Source: JACJWR01 sp963752505 (GTDB taxonomy: Bacteria; Actinomycetota; Actinomycetes; S36-B12; UBA10799). Taken from it: a stretch of 64,000 bases of DNA. The stretch is from assembly GCA_963752505.1 (NCBI GenBank), contig CAVVYM010000002.1:248001-312000 (forward strand), read 5' to 3'. The notes beneath the pieces are model-generated. The model did no database searches, had not been told where the DNA came from, and saw nothing but the letters and a program-made list of their open reading frames with translations. The position numbers were made by a program, and so were the translations under genes. Shown one piece after another: positions 19,196 through 26,826 of the stretch (positions within the stretch are counted from its first letter, which is position 1; each line of letters starts with the position of its first letter).

Positions 19196-19248
19196 GTGGA
19201 GGTTCTCCTTGGCTGAAGGTGTCGGCTGCGCCGCTGGCGCTGTGCTCA

Positions 19249-19254
19249 TAGGCT
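19249..19254 (+). promoter_or_regulatory. -10-like element (TAGGCT) for leaderless menE
   Basis: TAGGCT ends seven bases before the menE ATG and no ribosome binding site is present. It lies in the short gap between the divergent menB and menE genes. A leaderless transcript is inferred from the spacing. Confidence 0.4.
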
Positions 19255-19261
19255 AGCCACG

Positions 19262-20461
19262 ATGCCTCCCAGTGCCAGATCTCGCACCTTCGAGATCGTC
19301 GAGATCCCCCCTGGTTGCGAGGGTGTTCGCCTGCTGAGTTCACACGTCCAGTCGGTGTTGGATGGTGGTCCGCGGGTGGCGCTCGTCCCCGCCTACCCGC
19401 CGGCGATGTTCGCTCGCCGCCTGCGCGACCGTCTACACGTTGCCGAGCGCCGCGACTGGCCCGCGAATCGGGATCATCCCGCTGAATCCGCTCTGGTGCT
19501 GCCGACCAGCGGGTCGACCGCTGACCCGAAACTGGTGATTCTCAACCGACGTGCGCTGCTGGCTGCCGCCGAGGCCCGCGATGCGGCCCAGGGCGGACCG
19601 TCGCCGTGGTTTGTGGCCCTGCCGCCGGTGACTGCCGCCGCCGTCGCCGCCGTCACCCGCGCTGTCGCGAGCCGTACCGCACTGGGCTGCTGGACCGGCA
19701 TCGGTGGCGGGGCCCGATTCGACGCAGTCGCTGTGGCAGCCGAACTCGAACGCTTCACGGCATCCGCAGACTACGACGGTCGCGGCCCGCGGATTTCGCT
19801 CGTGGCCAGCCAGCTCGACCGGCTGTGCGATGTGCCCGCCGCGGCGGGTGCCCTGGCGCGATTCGACCGGGTGCTCATCGGCGGCGGCCCGTTGGCCGAC
19901 CGCACCCGCCAACGGGCCGCCGACCTCGGGATAGCCGTGACGGCCACCTACGGCATGACTGAAACTGCCGGTGGATGCTTCTACGACGGCCACCCGACGG
20001 CCGGCGTCCGGGTGGCGCTCTCGGATGAGTCCGAGATCCTGCTGGCCGGCTCCCAACTGACCAGCGGCTACCTCGACTCGGCGTTTCCGGTCACGGCCGA
20101 CGGCTTCTTCCGCACCGGTGACCGGGGCAGCCTCGAGGCCGACGGAACGCTCCTTGTGCGCGGCCGTTTCGATGAGGTGGTCACAGTGCGCGGCGCCAAC
20201 GTCGACCTGGCCGCCGTCGCTAGGGTGGTCCGGATGATTGAAGGTGTGCGCGACAGTGCGGTGGTGGCCAATTCGGACGCCAGCGGCGGACATCGGATTC
20301 GGGCCTACGTCGTCGGCGATGTAGCCGGACCGCGAATCCGTTCGCTCGTCGCCGACGCATTGGGAGCAGCTGCCGTGCCCGAAGTCGTGGTCGTTACGCA
20401 CCTTCCCCGCCTCCCCGGTGGCAAGGTGGATGTCCAGCGGTTGCGGAGGGGTGAGTGGTGA
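19262..20461 (+). CDS. menE: o-Succinylbenzoate-CoA ligase
   Basis: MenE activates o-succinylbenzoate with CoA and ATP. The 399-residue protein is a short member of the acyl-adenylate family: the phosphate loop LVLPTSGSTADPKLVILN, the motif VTATYGMTETAGGCFYDGHP, and the C-terminal FFRTGDRGSL, VRGRFDEVVTVRGANVDLAA and LPRLPGGKVDVQRLRRG with the catalytic lysine. The short length is normal for actinobacterial MenE. It overlaps menA by four bases; position within the men cluster supports the call over other CoA ligases. Confidence 0.92.
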   Translation: MPPSARSRTFEIVEIPPGCEGVRLLSSHVQSVLDGGPRVALVPAYPPAMFARRLRDRLHVAERRDWPANRDHPAESALVLPTSGSTADPKLVILNRRALLAAAEARDAAQGGPSPWFVALPPVTAAAVAAVTRAVASRTALGCWTGIGGGARFDAVAVAAELERFTASADYDGRGPRISLVASQLDRLCDVPAAAGALARFDRVLIGGGPLADRTRQRAADLGIAVTATYGMTETAGGCFYDGHPTAGVRVALSDESEILLAGSQLTSGYLDSAFPVTADGFFRTGDRGSLEADGTLLVRGRFDEVVTVRGANVDLAAVARVVRMIEGVRDSAVVANSDASGGHRIRAYVVGDVAGPRIRSLVADALGAAAVPEVVVVTHLPRLPGGKVDVQRLRRGEW

Positions 20462-21375
20462 CGTCGGCGGCACTGTGGTGGCAAGGTGCACGCCCGCGCA
20501 CCCTGCCGGCGTCAGTGGCGCCGGTGGCGGTGGGGGCCGGAGCGGCCGCCTTCACCTCGACGCAGGGGTACTCGGCGATCGACCTGCTTATCGCAGCCCT
20601 CTGCGTCACGGTGGCGCTGGCACTGCAAGTGGGCGTGAACTACGCCAACGACTACAGCGACGGCATCCGCGGCACCGACAGCGACCGGGTGGGTCCGGTG
20701 CGTCTGGTCGGCCAAGGCCTGGCCCCGGCGAGGGACGTCAAGACGGCGGCCTTCGCGGCCTTCGGCGTCGCGGCCGTGGCGGGCCTTGCGCTGGTGCTTA
20801 TCACCGGGTTGTGGTGGCTGCTGCTGGTGGGGGCTGCGGCCATCGCAGCCGCCTGGTTCTACACCGGCGGCCCTCGGCCCTACGGCTACGCCGGCCTAGG
20901 CGAGGTTTTCGTCTTCGTGTTCTTCGGGATTGTGGCCGTGGCGGGAACCGCCGCCTGCTTCACCGGCAGCATCAGCCTCTTGAGCCTGGTGCTGGCCGTT
21001 CCGGTGGGCTGCCTGGCGGTGGCGATCCTGGTGGCCAACAACCTGCGCGACGTGCGCACCGATCGGTTGGCCGGCAAGCACACCCTGGCCGCGCGGCTGG
21101 GCGATGCCCGCACCCGGGTGCTCTTCGTCTCGCTCATTTGGCTGCCGTTCCTCGTGGTGCTCGGCGTTGCGCTGCTGGGCCTGTTCGCCTCGGACTCGTG
21201 GCCCTCGTTGGCTGCCCTCGCGCTGGTCGCGATTCCGTTGGGAGCCGGCGCGGCCCGACAGGTGCGCCGGGGAGCGACCGGGCCCGACCTAGTGGTGGTG
21301 TTGGGCGAAACGGCGCGTTTGGAACTCGTCTTCAGTCTGCTGTTGGCCATCGGCACGGCGCTGAGCGCGGGCTAG
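20458..21375 (+). CDS. menA: 1,4-Dihydroxy-2-naphthoate polyprenyltransferase
   Basis: MenA (UbiA family, 305 residues) attaches the prenyl chain to dihydroxynaphthoate in the membrane. The first Asp-rich motif is NYANDYSDGIRGTDSDR and the second NNLRDVRTDRLAGKHTLAAR; about eight hydrophobic helices are visible. The GTG at 20458 overlaps the menE stop as GTGA and has GGAGG eight bases upstream; a GTG three bases earlier is equally readable. Confidence 0.94.
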   Translation: MTSAALWWQGARPRTLPASVAPVAVGAGAAAFTSTQGYSAIDLLIAALCVTVALALQVGVNYANDYSDGIRGTDSDRVGPVRLVGQGLAPARDVKTAAFAAFGVAAVAGLALVLITGLWWLLLVGAAAIAAAWFYTGGPRPYGYAGLGEVFVFVFFGIVAVAGTAACFTGSISLLSLVLAVPVGCLAVAILVANNLRDVRTDRLAGKHTLAARLGDARTRVLFVSLIWLPFLVVLGVALLGLFASDSWPSLAALALVAIPLGAGAARQVRRGATGPDLVVVLGETARLELVFSLLLAIGTALSAG

Positions 21376-21378
21376 TCG

Positions 21379-21915
21379 TCACACAGGTCGCAGTTTGGCG
21401 GCGAAGGCCGCCAACTCCTCGTAGGGCACTGTGCCGGTGACAACGGTGGTGACATCGGGATTGGCCAGCACGAGGGAACGTTCCGAACTTGTGGTCGAGT
21501 AGTAGCGTTGCCAGGTATCGCCCGCGATCAGCTCGCTTCCCTCCAGCGTGCCTGCATCGGTCTGATCGGCAAGGAAACCCTCGAGGTCGAAGTCCTGCTG
21601 GACGACGGCGACGAATTCGCCGTTCGGATCCACGTATCCGTTGAACCAGGTCCCGGTACCCTCGTCCGGTCCAGGTGTGAGCCGGGCGCTCGTGGCCCGC
21701 CAGCCCTCGGGAAGGCCGACCGGCACCACCACGTTGAACAACTCGCTGGAGGCCGCGACGCTAGCTGCCGAGGCGACGTCGACCTCCCGCACCGGGTCCG
21801 GGGTGGGCCGCAGGACGATCACGTAGAGAAAGGCGACGAACAACCCGACCACGAACATCGAGATCACGAGGTCACGGACGGTTTGATTCGCCCTACTCTT
21901 GGTACCAGCGGCCAT
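21379..21915 (-). CDS. DUF4245 membrane-anchored protein
   Basis: A 178-residue protein with one N-terminal membrane helix (LVISMFVVGLFVAFLYVIVL) and an exported domain containing LPEGWRATSARL, TGTWFNGYVDPNGEFVAVVQ and WQRYYSTTSSERSLVL. This layout matches the DUF4245 family of actinobacteria, whose function is unknown. ATG 21915 (MAAGTKSRANQ) was chosen; further upstream the frame runs into the divergent patatin-like gene. It converges on menA with only three bases between the stops. Confidence 0.8.
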   Translation of the reverse strand: MAAGTKSRANQTVRDLVISMFVVGLFVAFLYVIVLRPTPDPVREVDVASAASVAASSELFNVVVPVGLPEGWRATSARLTPGPDEGTGTWFNGYVDPNGEFVAVVQQDFDLEGFLADQTDAGTLEGSELIAGDTWQRYYSTTSSERSLVLANPDVTTVVTGTVPYEELAAFAAKLRPV

Positions 21916-21941
21916 GACCCCATCATCGCCGTAAGTGCGAC

Positions 21942-21947
21942 TACGCT
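21942..21947 (+). promoter_or_regulatory. -10-like element (TACGCT) for leaderless patatin-like gene
   Basis: TACGCT ends seven bases before the ATG of the patatin-like gene, with no ribosome binding site between. A leaderless transcript is inferred. Confidence 0.4.
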
Positions 21948-21954
21948 CAACTCC

Positions 21955-22878
21955 ATGTCCGATGGCGCATCGCTTGCGATCCCCTATGACCTCCGGGCCG
22001 GCTATGGCTCCGGTCACCGTCAGGTGCTGGTGCTCGGCGGCGGCGGAGTCTTCTTCGTCGCATGGCAGGTTTCCTACCTCCACCAACTCGCCAAACACGG
22101 CATCGACCTCGGGACGGCAACCAGGGTGGTGGGAACCTCGGCCGGATCCGTGGTCGCGGCACTTGTCACGGCAGGCCGGATCGACCTGGCCCGAGCGGAA
22201 CTCGGGCTGCTGGCCAAACTGCCGAACGTCGTCGCCGCAATGGCTCCCGCCGCATCTCTCCAGCCGAGCCAGCTCAGGGCACTCGACCTCTTCCAGCAGG
22301 CAACCGACTCCCGGCCCGAGACCATCCAGGCGATCGGCCGTGCGGCGCTGGCGGCGGATGCCGACCCTGCGGAGAAGTTCCGGCGCTCGATCTCAGCGGT
22401 CGTGGTCAAGCGGGAGTGGCCATCGAATGCGCTCGCCATCAGCACCGTCGACACCTACACCGGCGAACGCCTGGTCATCACGGCGAGCGCCGGCTGTTCC
22501 CCTGCACGCGCCGCCGCCGCCAGCAGTTCGGTGCCGGGGCTGTTCACCCCGCAGTTGGTCGCGGATCGCAAGTGCATGGATGGGGGCGTGAGCGGCACCG
22601 GCACGCACGCCGACCTCGCGGTCGGCGCCGAACGAGTCGTCATCCTGTCACTATCGGCGGAGGTCGGCGCCACCGAAGCGACAATGACGATCCACCCGAA
22701 GTCGCTGGAGACCGAAGTGCAGGCAATCCGTGCCGCTGGCGGCCAGGTGTTCACGCGCGGCCCCCTGAAAGCGGATCTCGCCACCCTGATGTCGCCGAAC
22801 TCGATACCGGAGGCAGTCGCCATGGGTGCGAGTCAGGCGGATTCCGATGCCGGTGCACTCGCGGACTTCTGGCACTGA
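21955..22878 (+). CDS. Patatin-like phospholipase family protein
   Basis: The 307-residue protein has the patatin fold signatures: oxyanion loop LVLGGGGVFFVAWQ, nucleophile elbow VGTSAGSVVAAL (Gly-x-Ser-x-Gly) and the catalytic aspartate in CMDGGVSG. Patatins hydrolyse acyl chains from lipids; the substrate here is unknown. No signal peptide is seen, so it should act in the cytoplasm or at the inner membrane face. The ATG MSDGASLAIPYD was chosen because TACGCT sits upstream and the earlier frame overlaps the divergent gene. Stops of this gene and the pterin dehydratase lie 16 bases apart. Confidence 0.85.
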   Translation: MSDGASLAIPYDLRAGYGSGHRQVLVLGGGGVFFVAWQVSYLHQLAKHGIDLGTATRVVGTSAGSVVAALVTAGRIDLARAELGLLAKLPNVVAAMAPAASLQPSQLRALDLFQQATDSRPETIQAIGRAALAADADPAEKFRRSISAVVVKREWPSNALAISTVDTYTGERLVITASAGCSPARAAAASSSVPGLFTPQLVADRKCMDGGVSGTGTHADLAVGAERVVILSLSAEVGATEATMTIHPKSLETEVQAIRAAGGQVFTRGPLKADLATLMSPNSIPEAVAMGASQADSDAGALADFWH

Positions 22879-22894
22879 CGCCGCAGCAGGTTTG

Positions 22895-23200
22895 TCAGTG
22901 TGAAGGGCCGCTCACGTCGGCGACGATGGCATCGATCCTGCCGGCCAACTCGACGTCGAGGTCGGTGATGGCGCCGGCGCTGTGAGTGACGCAACGAAAC
23001 GTGACTTCACGCCAGCGGATGTCGATGTCCGGATGGTGGTTCACCTCTTCGGCCGCCACCGCCACACGGTCAACGGCTTCGATTCCGGTGAGGAAGTCGT
23101 CGAAGGTCACCACCCGAACCATGGCGCCATCGGCGGCTGACCAATCGGTGAGGTGCTCCAGTTGCTCGGCGATAGACTCGGGTTCCAGCGGTGTCGGCAT
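22895..23200 (-). CDS. 4a-Hydroxytetrahydrobiopterin dehydratase (pterin-4a-carbinolamine dehydratase)
   Basis: A 101-residue single-domain protein with the family core FLTGIEAVDRVAVAAEEVNH followed by HHPDIDIRWREVTFRCVTHS. The HHPD plus later His pattern binds the pterin. It dehydrates 4a-hydroxy-tetrahydropterin; in bacteria without phenylalanine hydroxylase its role is uncertain, often linked to molybdopterin. ATG 23200 (MPTPLEPES) has GGAG five bases upstream; a GTG two codons earlier would sit on top of that site. Confidence 0.88.
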   Translation of the reverse strand: MPTPLEPESIAEQLEHLTDWSAADGAMVRVVTFDDFLTGIEAVDRVAVAAEEVNHHPDIDIRWREVTFRCVTHSAGAITDLDVELAGRIDAIVADVSGPSH

Positions 23201-23277
23201 CTGCACTCCAGGTATCGAGGTGACGTTCGACCACCCTAGGCACGAGGCCAGCCAAGCACCACTTCGAAGGGACTCTC

Positions 23278-23910
23278 ATGCATGTCGAGGTGTGGTCAGA
23301 CCTGGTGTGCCCGTGGTGCTACCTCGGCAACCGAAACCTTCGAACGGCAATTGCCGACCTGGGCGACCCATCGGACATCGATGTGGTCCACCGGGCTTTT
23401 CAGTTACACCCCGAGGCACCCACTGTGGGACCCCGCCTCATTGAGGTCATCGCCGCCGAGGAGGACATCACCCTCGAGCAGGCGACGGATGCCGTGTCGG
23501 ACGTTGCGGACGATGCGGCTGCGGTCGGCCTGGATTATCAGATGGCGGACATCGTCACAGGCAACACTTTCGACGCCCATCGAGCGGTTCTGTGGGCCCG
23601 GGAGCAGGGCCTTGGCGAGGAACTCCTCGAGGTCCTCTTCTCGTCGTATTTCGTTCTGGCGCAACCCATCTTCACCCCCGAGCAACTCCTCCCATTCCTT
23701 GCGCAGGCTGGGTGTGACCCTCAGGCCGGGGCTTCGATGCTCGCTTCGAACGCCTATGCCGCCCAGGTGGCCGACGACCAGCGCATGGCCACAGAACTCG
23801 GCGCCCCCGGGGTTCCGTTCTTCGCGTTCGGCAGTGGGCTCCGGTTGTTCGGCGCGCAGAGCGTCGAAGTGCTGCGGGATGCGCTAGTGGCCGAGTCAGC
23901 CGGGCAGTAG
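23278..23910 (+). CDS. DsbA family oxidoreductase (FrnE-like)
   Basis: A 210-residue cytoplasmic thioredoxin-fold protein of the FrnE/DsbA class. The active site is CPWC in WSDLVCPWCYLGNRNL at residues 10-15, with the conserved GNTFDAHRAVLWAREQG in the helical insertion and GAPGVPFFAFGSGL carrying the cis-proline near the C terminus. Likely substrates are disulphides or polyketide-like compounds, but nothing local fixes this. GAAGGGA nine bases before the ATG is a good ribosome binding site. Confidence 0.9.
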   Translation: MHVEVWSDLVCPWCYLGNRNLRTAIADLGDPSDIDVVHRAFQLHPEAPTVGPRLIEVIAAEEDITLEQATDAVSDVADDAAAVGLDYQMADIVTGNTFDAHRAVLWAREQGLGEELLEVLFSSYFVLAQPIFTPEQLLPFLAQAGCDPQAGASMLASNAYAAQVADDQRMATELGAPGVPFFAFGSGLRLFGAQSVEVLRDALVAESAGQ

Positions 23911-23924
23911 TCCGAGGCTCCGGG

Positions 23925-24464
23925 TCAGCCGCACTCCCACGGGCCCCAGCCGGCAACCTGGTAGTAGTTGTAGGCGACTTGGTCCTGCGCCCAGGCCGGG
24001 GCGAGGTGGGGGTACTCGGCGTAGGCGCCGCCACCGTTGGCGTGCCAGGACGGGTAGTCGAACTGCCAGGCACCGTAGTAGCCGTTGCCGGTGTTGATGG
24101 CGTAGTTGTGGGTGGACTCGCAGAACTTGACGTCCATGGACTTCGGGCTGCTGGCCCAGGCGGCAACCTCCGCCGACACCGGGGACGCGGCTTGCGCGGC
24201 GGCCTCGGCAGCTGCGGCGTCAGCCTGCCACTGCGCAACAACGGCCTCCCGCATCTCGGCCTCAGCGATCATCTTCTCGGATACCGCCGCGCGGATTGCC
24301 TCCTCCGAGGCCGTCCCGGCGGTCGCTGGCTGTTCTGCGGCGACGCTCGCAGCCGGCTCCGAGGCCGCGGGTGCGGGCTGGGCGTTGGCCGCGATGGCGG
24401 CGGTCATTCCAAGACCGGCCACTACCGTTCCGGTGAGGGCGATTGCAGTGTTTCGGGTCAACAT
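23925..24464 (-). CDS. Secreted Rpf-like transglycosylase domain protein (paralog 1)
   Basis: A 179-residue exported protein: hydrophobic signal segment (AIALTGTVVAGLGMTAAIAA), then an Ala/Glu-rich, probably helical linker (about 30-95), then a C-terminal resuscitation-promoting-factor-type domain with FCESTHNYAINTGNGYYGAW, WHANGGGAYAEYP and VAGWGPWECG. The glutamate after the first Cys (about residue 116) fits the catalytic residue of Rpf lysozyme-like domains, and the two cysteines could form the usual disulphide. No LysM or G5 domain is present. ATG 24464 has AGGAAG 10-15 bases upstream. Confidence 0.87.
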   Translation of the reverse strand: MLTRNTAIALTGTVVAGLGMTAAIAANAQPAPAASEPAASVAAEQPATAGTASEEAIRAAVSEKMIAEAEMREAVVAQWQADAAAAEAAAQAASPVSAEVAAWASSPKSMDVKFCESTHNYAINTGNGYYGAWQFDYPSWHANGGGAYAEYPHLAPAWAQDQVAYNYYQVAGWGPWECG

Positions 24465-24570
24465 GTCTGATTCACTTCCTAGTCGGCTGGTGGGAACTCC
24501 GTTGCTCTGGTCATTCCCCATCCACCTCGCGACCGATCTCGCTTCGTTGTGGCCCTGCCCACGGCGACAT

Positions 24571-24586
24571 TCAAGAAACGGTAAAG
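24571..24586 (-). promoter_or_regulatory. Shared 16-bp box upstream of Rpf-like paralog 1
   Basis: TCAAGAAACGGTAAAG on the plus strand recurs at 26795-26810 with one mismatch, each time upstream of an Rpf-like gene. Here 106 bases separate it from the ATG. Read toward the gene it ends TTCTTGAAT, so it could include a -35-like TTGAAT, or be a regulator site. The equal placement at both genes argues for function; the regulator is unknown. Confidence 0.5.
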
Positions 24587-24727
24587 ATGACTATCGCGGT
24601 GCTCCGTTCAGCACGCCGGCGAGCCGGCGCCAACTCCGACATCGCCGAAAGGATCCGAGTCATCTCCGATACGCTCACTGAGATCGCGTCACCCGACCTG
24701 AGCAGCCGCTACCGCACTCCTGAGTAG
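24587..24727 (+). CDS. Possible 46-residue small protein
   Basis: A short frame starts right after the shared box (MTIAVLRSARRRAGANSDIA) and continues with an amphipathic stretch (ERIRVISDTLTEIASPDL), ending 13 bases before the ATP-grasp gene. Its composition looks protein-like and it would be the first gene of a two-gene unit. Against it, no clear ribosome binding site precedes the ATG. It may only be the leader of the ATP-grasp transcript. Confidence 0.3.
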   Translation: MTIAVLRSARRRAGANSDIAERIRVISDTLTEIASPDLSSRYRTPE

Positions 24728-24740
24728 GACGGACACCGCA

Positions 24741-26021
24741 GTGACCAAGCACCGGGCACCGTTGCCGCCTTTGGACCGCAACGTCGCGGCGCTGCTCGTG
24801 CGCACCGGCGAACCGAGGTGGGACTACGGCGCGCTCGCCACGCTTCGCAGCCTCGCGTTGTGCGGTGTCACGGTGCACCTGTTGGCCAACCCAAACGAGA
24901 CCGAACTGTTGCGGTCTCGCTACGCCACCTCCGTGCTCGCCGGGCCGCTTGACCCCGAGGCCAGTCCGGCGGAGTCGGCGACTCGGGTCAACCAGATCGC
25001 CGCGCGCATCGGCGGCCCGGTGTTCGCCATCGCCGGCGACGATGAGTCGGCCGTCCTGCTCGCCGAGCAGCGCAACGCCCTGGCCCCCTCGTTGCTCACC
25101 TTCGACGTGCCGGGCGACCTTCCGCGTCGGCTGTCAAGCAAGACCTCGCTCGCCGCGATCTGCTCGGCGAACGGCATCAACTACCCCGCATCGTTGGCTG
25201 GCACGGACCCCGACGACATCCTCGCGTTCGCCGACAGCGTGGGCTTCCCGGTGGTTGTCAAAGCTCCCGAGCCGTACGCCAGGCTGCACGAATCCGACGT
25301 GGTGCGCACGCAAATCCTCGGAACGCATCGCGCGCTCGCCGACGTGCTGGCTCAGTGGCCGACTGATCGTCCGATCCTCGTGCAGCAATACCTGGCCGGT
25401 GACGGATTCGACTTCTGGTACGCCGCGGGCCTCGCCGTCGATTCCGGCCCCCGTTGGCACGGCTTCACCGGCCGGAAGGAGGTCGCCTACCCCACCCGCA
25501 CCGGTGTCGGCACCTACTCGGTGGCAGCCACGCAGGCTTCCTTGGCCTCTGCAATGCAGCAGTTGTGCCGACGAATCGGTTTCCGGGGCCCGTTCGACTC
25601 CGACTGGGCCGTCGACCGGGCCACTGGCGAGGCTTGGTTGATCGACTTCAACCCCCGCCGCGGTGCCCAGTTCCGACTCTTCACCACCACCACCGGCCTC
25701 GACATCGTGCGGGCCGCCCATCTGGCGATCAGCGGTCGACCGATCGATTGGGGTCAGCCGGTGATCCCTCGGAGCCACTCGGTGGGTAACCTCAACCTCC
25801 TCGTTGCACGGCAATGGTGGGCCGCTCGGAAAGCGGCCGGCAAACCGCCCAACGAAGGCGCCTGGTGGTGCCGCCAGGACCCGGCGCCGGCAGTCGCGAT
25901 CGGCGCGAGCTTCGTCGGCACGGCCGCCCGCAAGGTCGGCCGCGTCGTGGCACAACGAACGTGGGCCCCGGCCGCGACGGCCGGGACCCACGAGGATCTC
26001 TCCTATGAAGTTGATGGCTAG
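24741..26021 (+). CDS. ATP-grasp ligase family protein
   Basis: A 426-residue ATP-grasp enzyme. The fold is recognised from SVGFPVVVKAPEPYARLH (ATP-binding lysine), ILVQQYLAGDGFDFWYAAGL, FRGPFDSDWAVDRATGEAWL and LIDFNPRRGAQFRLF, the last carrying metal-binding Asp/Asn. These enzymes join a carboxylate to an amine or thiol through an acyl phosphate; the substrates here are unknown. An N-terminal Rossmann-like half (LAGPLDPEASPAESATRVNQ) precedes it. GTG 24741 has AGGACGGA upstream. It lies between two Rpf-like genes, which may hint at a cell-envelope substrate, but that is inference. Confidence 0.82.
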   Translation: MTKHRAPLPPLDRNVAALLVRTGEPRWDYGALATLRSLALCGVTVHLLANPNETELLRSRYATSVLAGPLDPEASPAESATRVNQIAARIGGPVFAIAGDDESAVLLAEQRNALAPSLLTFDVPGDLPRRLSSKTSLAAICSANGINYPASLAGTDPDDILAFADSVGFPVVVKAPEPYARLHESDVVRTQILGTHRALADVLAQWPTDRPILVQQYLAGDGFDFWYAAGLAVDSGPRWHGFTGRKEVAYPTRTGVGTYSVAATQASLASAMQQLCRRIGFRGPFDSDWAVDRATGEAWLIDFNPRRGAQFRLFTTTTGLDIVRAAHLAISGRPIDWGQPVIPRSHSVGNLNLLVARQWWAARKAAGKPPNEGAWWCRQDPAPAVAIGASFVGTAARKVGRVVAQRTWAPAATAGTHEDLSYEVDG

Positions 26022-26037
26022 GCGTTTAGCTGAGTGA

Positions 26038-26685
26038 TCAGCCGCAGGACCAGGGGCCCCAGCCGGCAACCTGGTAGTAGTTGTAGGCGACCTGGTCTTG
26101 TGCCCAGGCGGGGGCTTGATCCGGGGTGGCCGCGTAGGCGCCGCCACCATTGGCCAGCCAGGACGGGATGTCAAACTGCCAGGCTCCGTAGTAGCCGTTG
26201 CCGGTGTTGGTCGAGTAGTTGTTACCGGACTCGCACATCTTCACCGACATCGCCTTGGCGCTCGAGGCCCACGCGGCGACATCGCCACTCGCGGACCCAC
26301 CGGACGGTGCCGACTCGACGACGGGGGCCGGCGCGGCAACGGCGGCCGCCTCGGCTTCCGCCTGCGCCCGCATGCTCGCGGCGATGGCGTTGTAGTACTC
26401 GGCCTCGGCAGCAGCGGCGGCGGCCGCCTCGGCAGCGGCGGCCGCTTCGGCTTCCGCCTGCGCCCGCATGCTCGCGGCGACGGCGTCGGTCATCGCGGCC
26501 TCGGACTCCCACTTGGCGACCACAGCTGCGCGCATGGCGGCCTCGTCGGCCTGGCTCTGGGTGGTCACCGGGGCCGAGGCGACCTCCTCGGTGACGGGGG
26601 CGGCGTTGGCGGTGATTGCGGCAGCGAGGCCGGCGCCCGCGGCAAGGGTGCCACCGATGATCAGTGCGTTGCGTCGATTGCTCAT
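26038..26685 (-). CDS. Secreted Rpf-like transglycosylase domain protein (paralog 2)
   Basis: A 215-residue paralog of the protein encoded at 23925-24464. It has a signal segment (ALIIGGTLAAGAGLAAAITA), a longer Ala/Glu-rich linker that includes a duplicated block (AASMRAQAEAEAAA twice), and the same C-terminal domain: MCESGNNYSTNTGNGYYGAW, WLANGGGAYAATP and VAGWGPWSCG, with the putative catalytic glutamate at residue 152. The C-terminal coding DNA is also very similar to paralog 1, suggesting recent duplication or gene conversion. Rpf proteins cleave peptidoglycan and affect growth resumption; activity here is inferred. Confidence 0.87.
   Translation of the reverse strand: MSNRRNALIIGGTLAAGAGLAAAITANAAPVTEEVASAPVTTQSQADEAAMRAAVVAKWESEAAMTDAVAASMRAQAEAEAAAAAEAAAAAAAEAEYYNAIAASMRAQAEAEAAAVAAPAPVVESAPSGGSASGDVAAWASSAKAMSVKMCESGNNYSTNTGNGYYGAWQFDIPSWLANGGGAYAATPDQAPAWAQDQVAYNYYQVAGWGPWSCG
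26342..26486 (-). repeat. Two 49-bp direct repeats within Rpf-like paralog 2
   Basis: Copies at 26342-26390 and 26438-26486 differ at two of 49 positions and are in the same frame. They encode the repeated AASMRAQAEAEAAA block of the linker, so the linker has lengthened by tandem-type duplication. Confidence 0.85.
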
Positions 26686-26794
26686 GTTCTCGAATCGCTC
26701 CTTGATTGCGGTTTGGGTTCGTTCGACACGTCCGTTCTTCCCGCCCAGAGAGGCTTCCTACGAGCCCCACCGGTGACCTCCACCACGACGAGAG

Positions 26795-26810
26795 TCAAGA
26801 AACAGTAAAG
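26795..26810 (-). promoter_or_regulatory. Shared 16-bp box upstream of Rpf-like paralog 2
   Basis: TCAAGAAACAGTAAAG matches the box at 24571-24586 at 15 of 16 positions and lies 109 bases before the paralog 2 ATG. It also sits just upstream of the fumarase -10-like element on the other strand, so it could influence both divergent genes. Toward the Rpf-like gene it reads TTCTTGACT, which includes a -35-like TTGACT. Confidence 0.5.
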
Positions 26811-26814
26811 GCGC

Positions 26815-26820
26815 TAGGGT
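26815..26820 (+). promoter_or_regulatory. -10-like element (TAGGGT) for leaderless fumarase gene
   Basis: TAGGGT ends six bases before the fumarase ATG, with no ribosome binding site between. A leaderless transcript is inferred from the spacing. Confidence 0.4.
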
Positions 26821-26826
26821 GAGCCC

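Noticed and set aside
18275..19249. menB start at ATG 19249
   Set aside because: The GTG at 19195 has a well-spaced AAGGAG, and the extra 18 residues look non-conserved.
24465..24570. ydaO-type (c-di-AMP) riboswitch in the leader of the Rpf-like genes
   Set aside because: Such riboswitches often precede Rpf genes, but neither this leader nor 26686-26794 shows the conserved core elements by eye.
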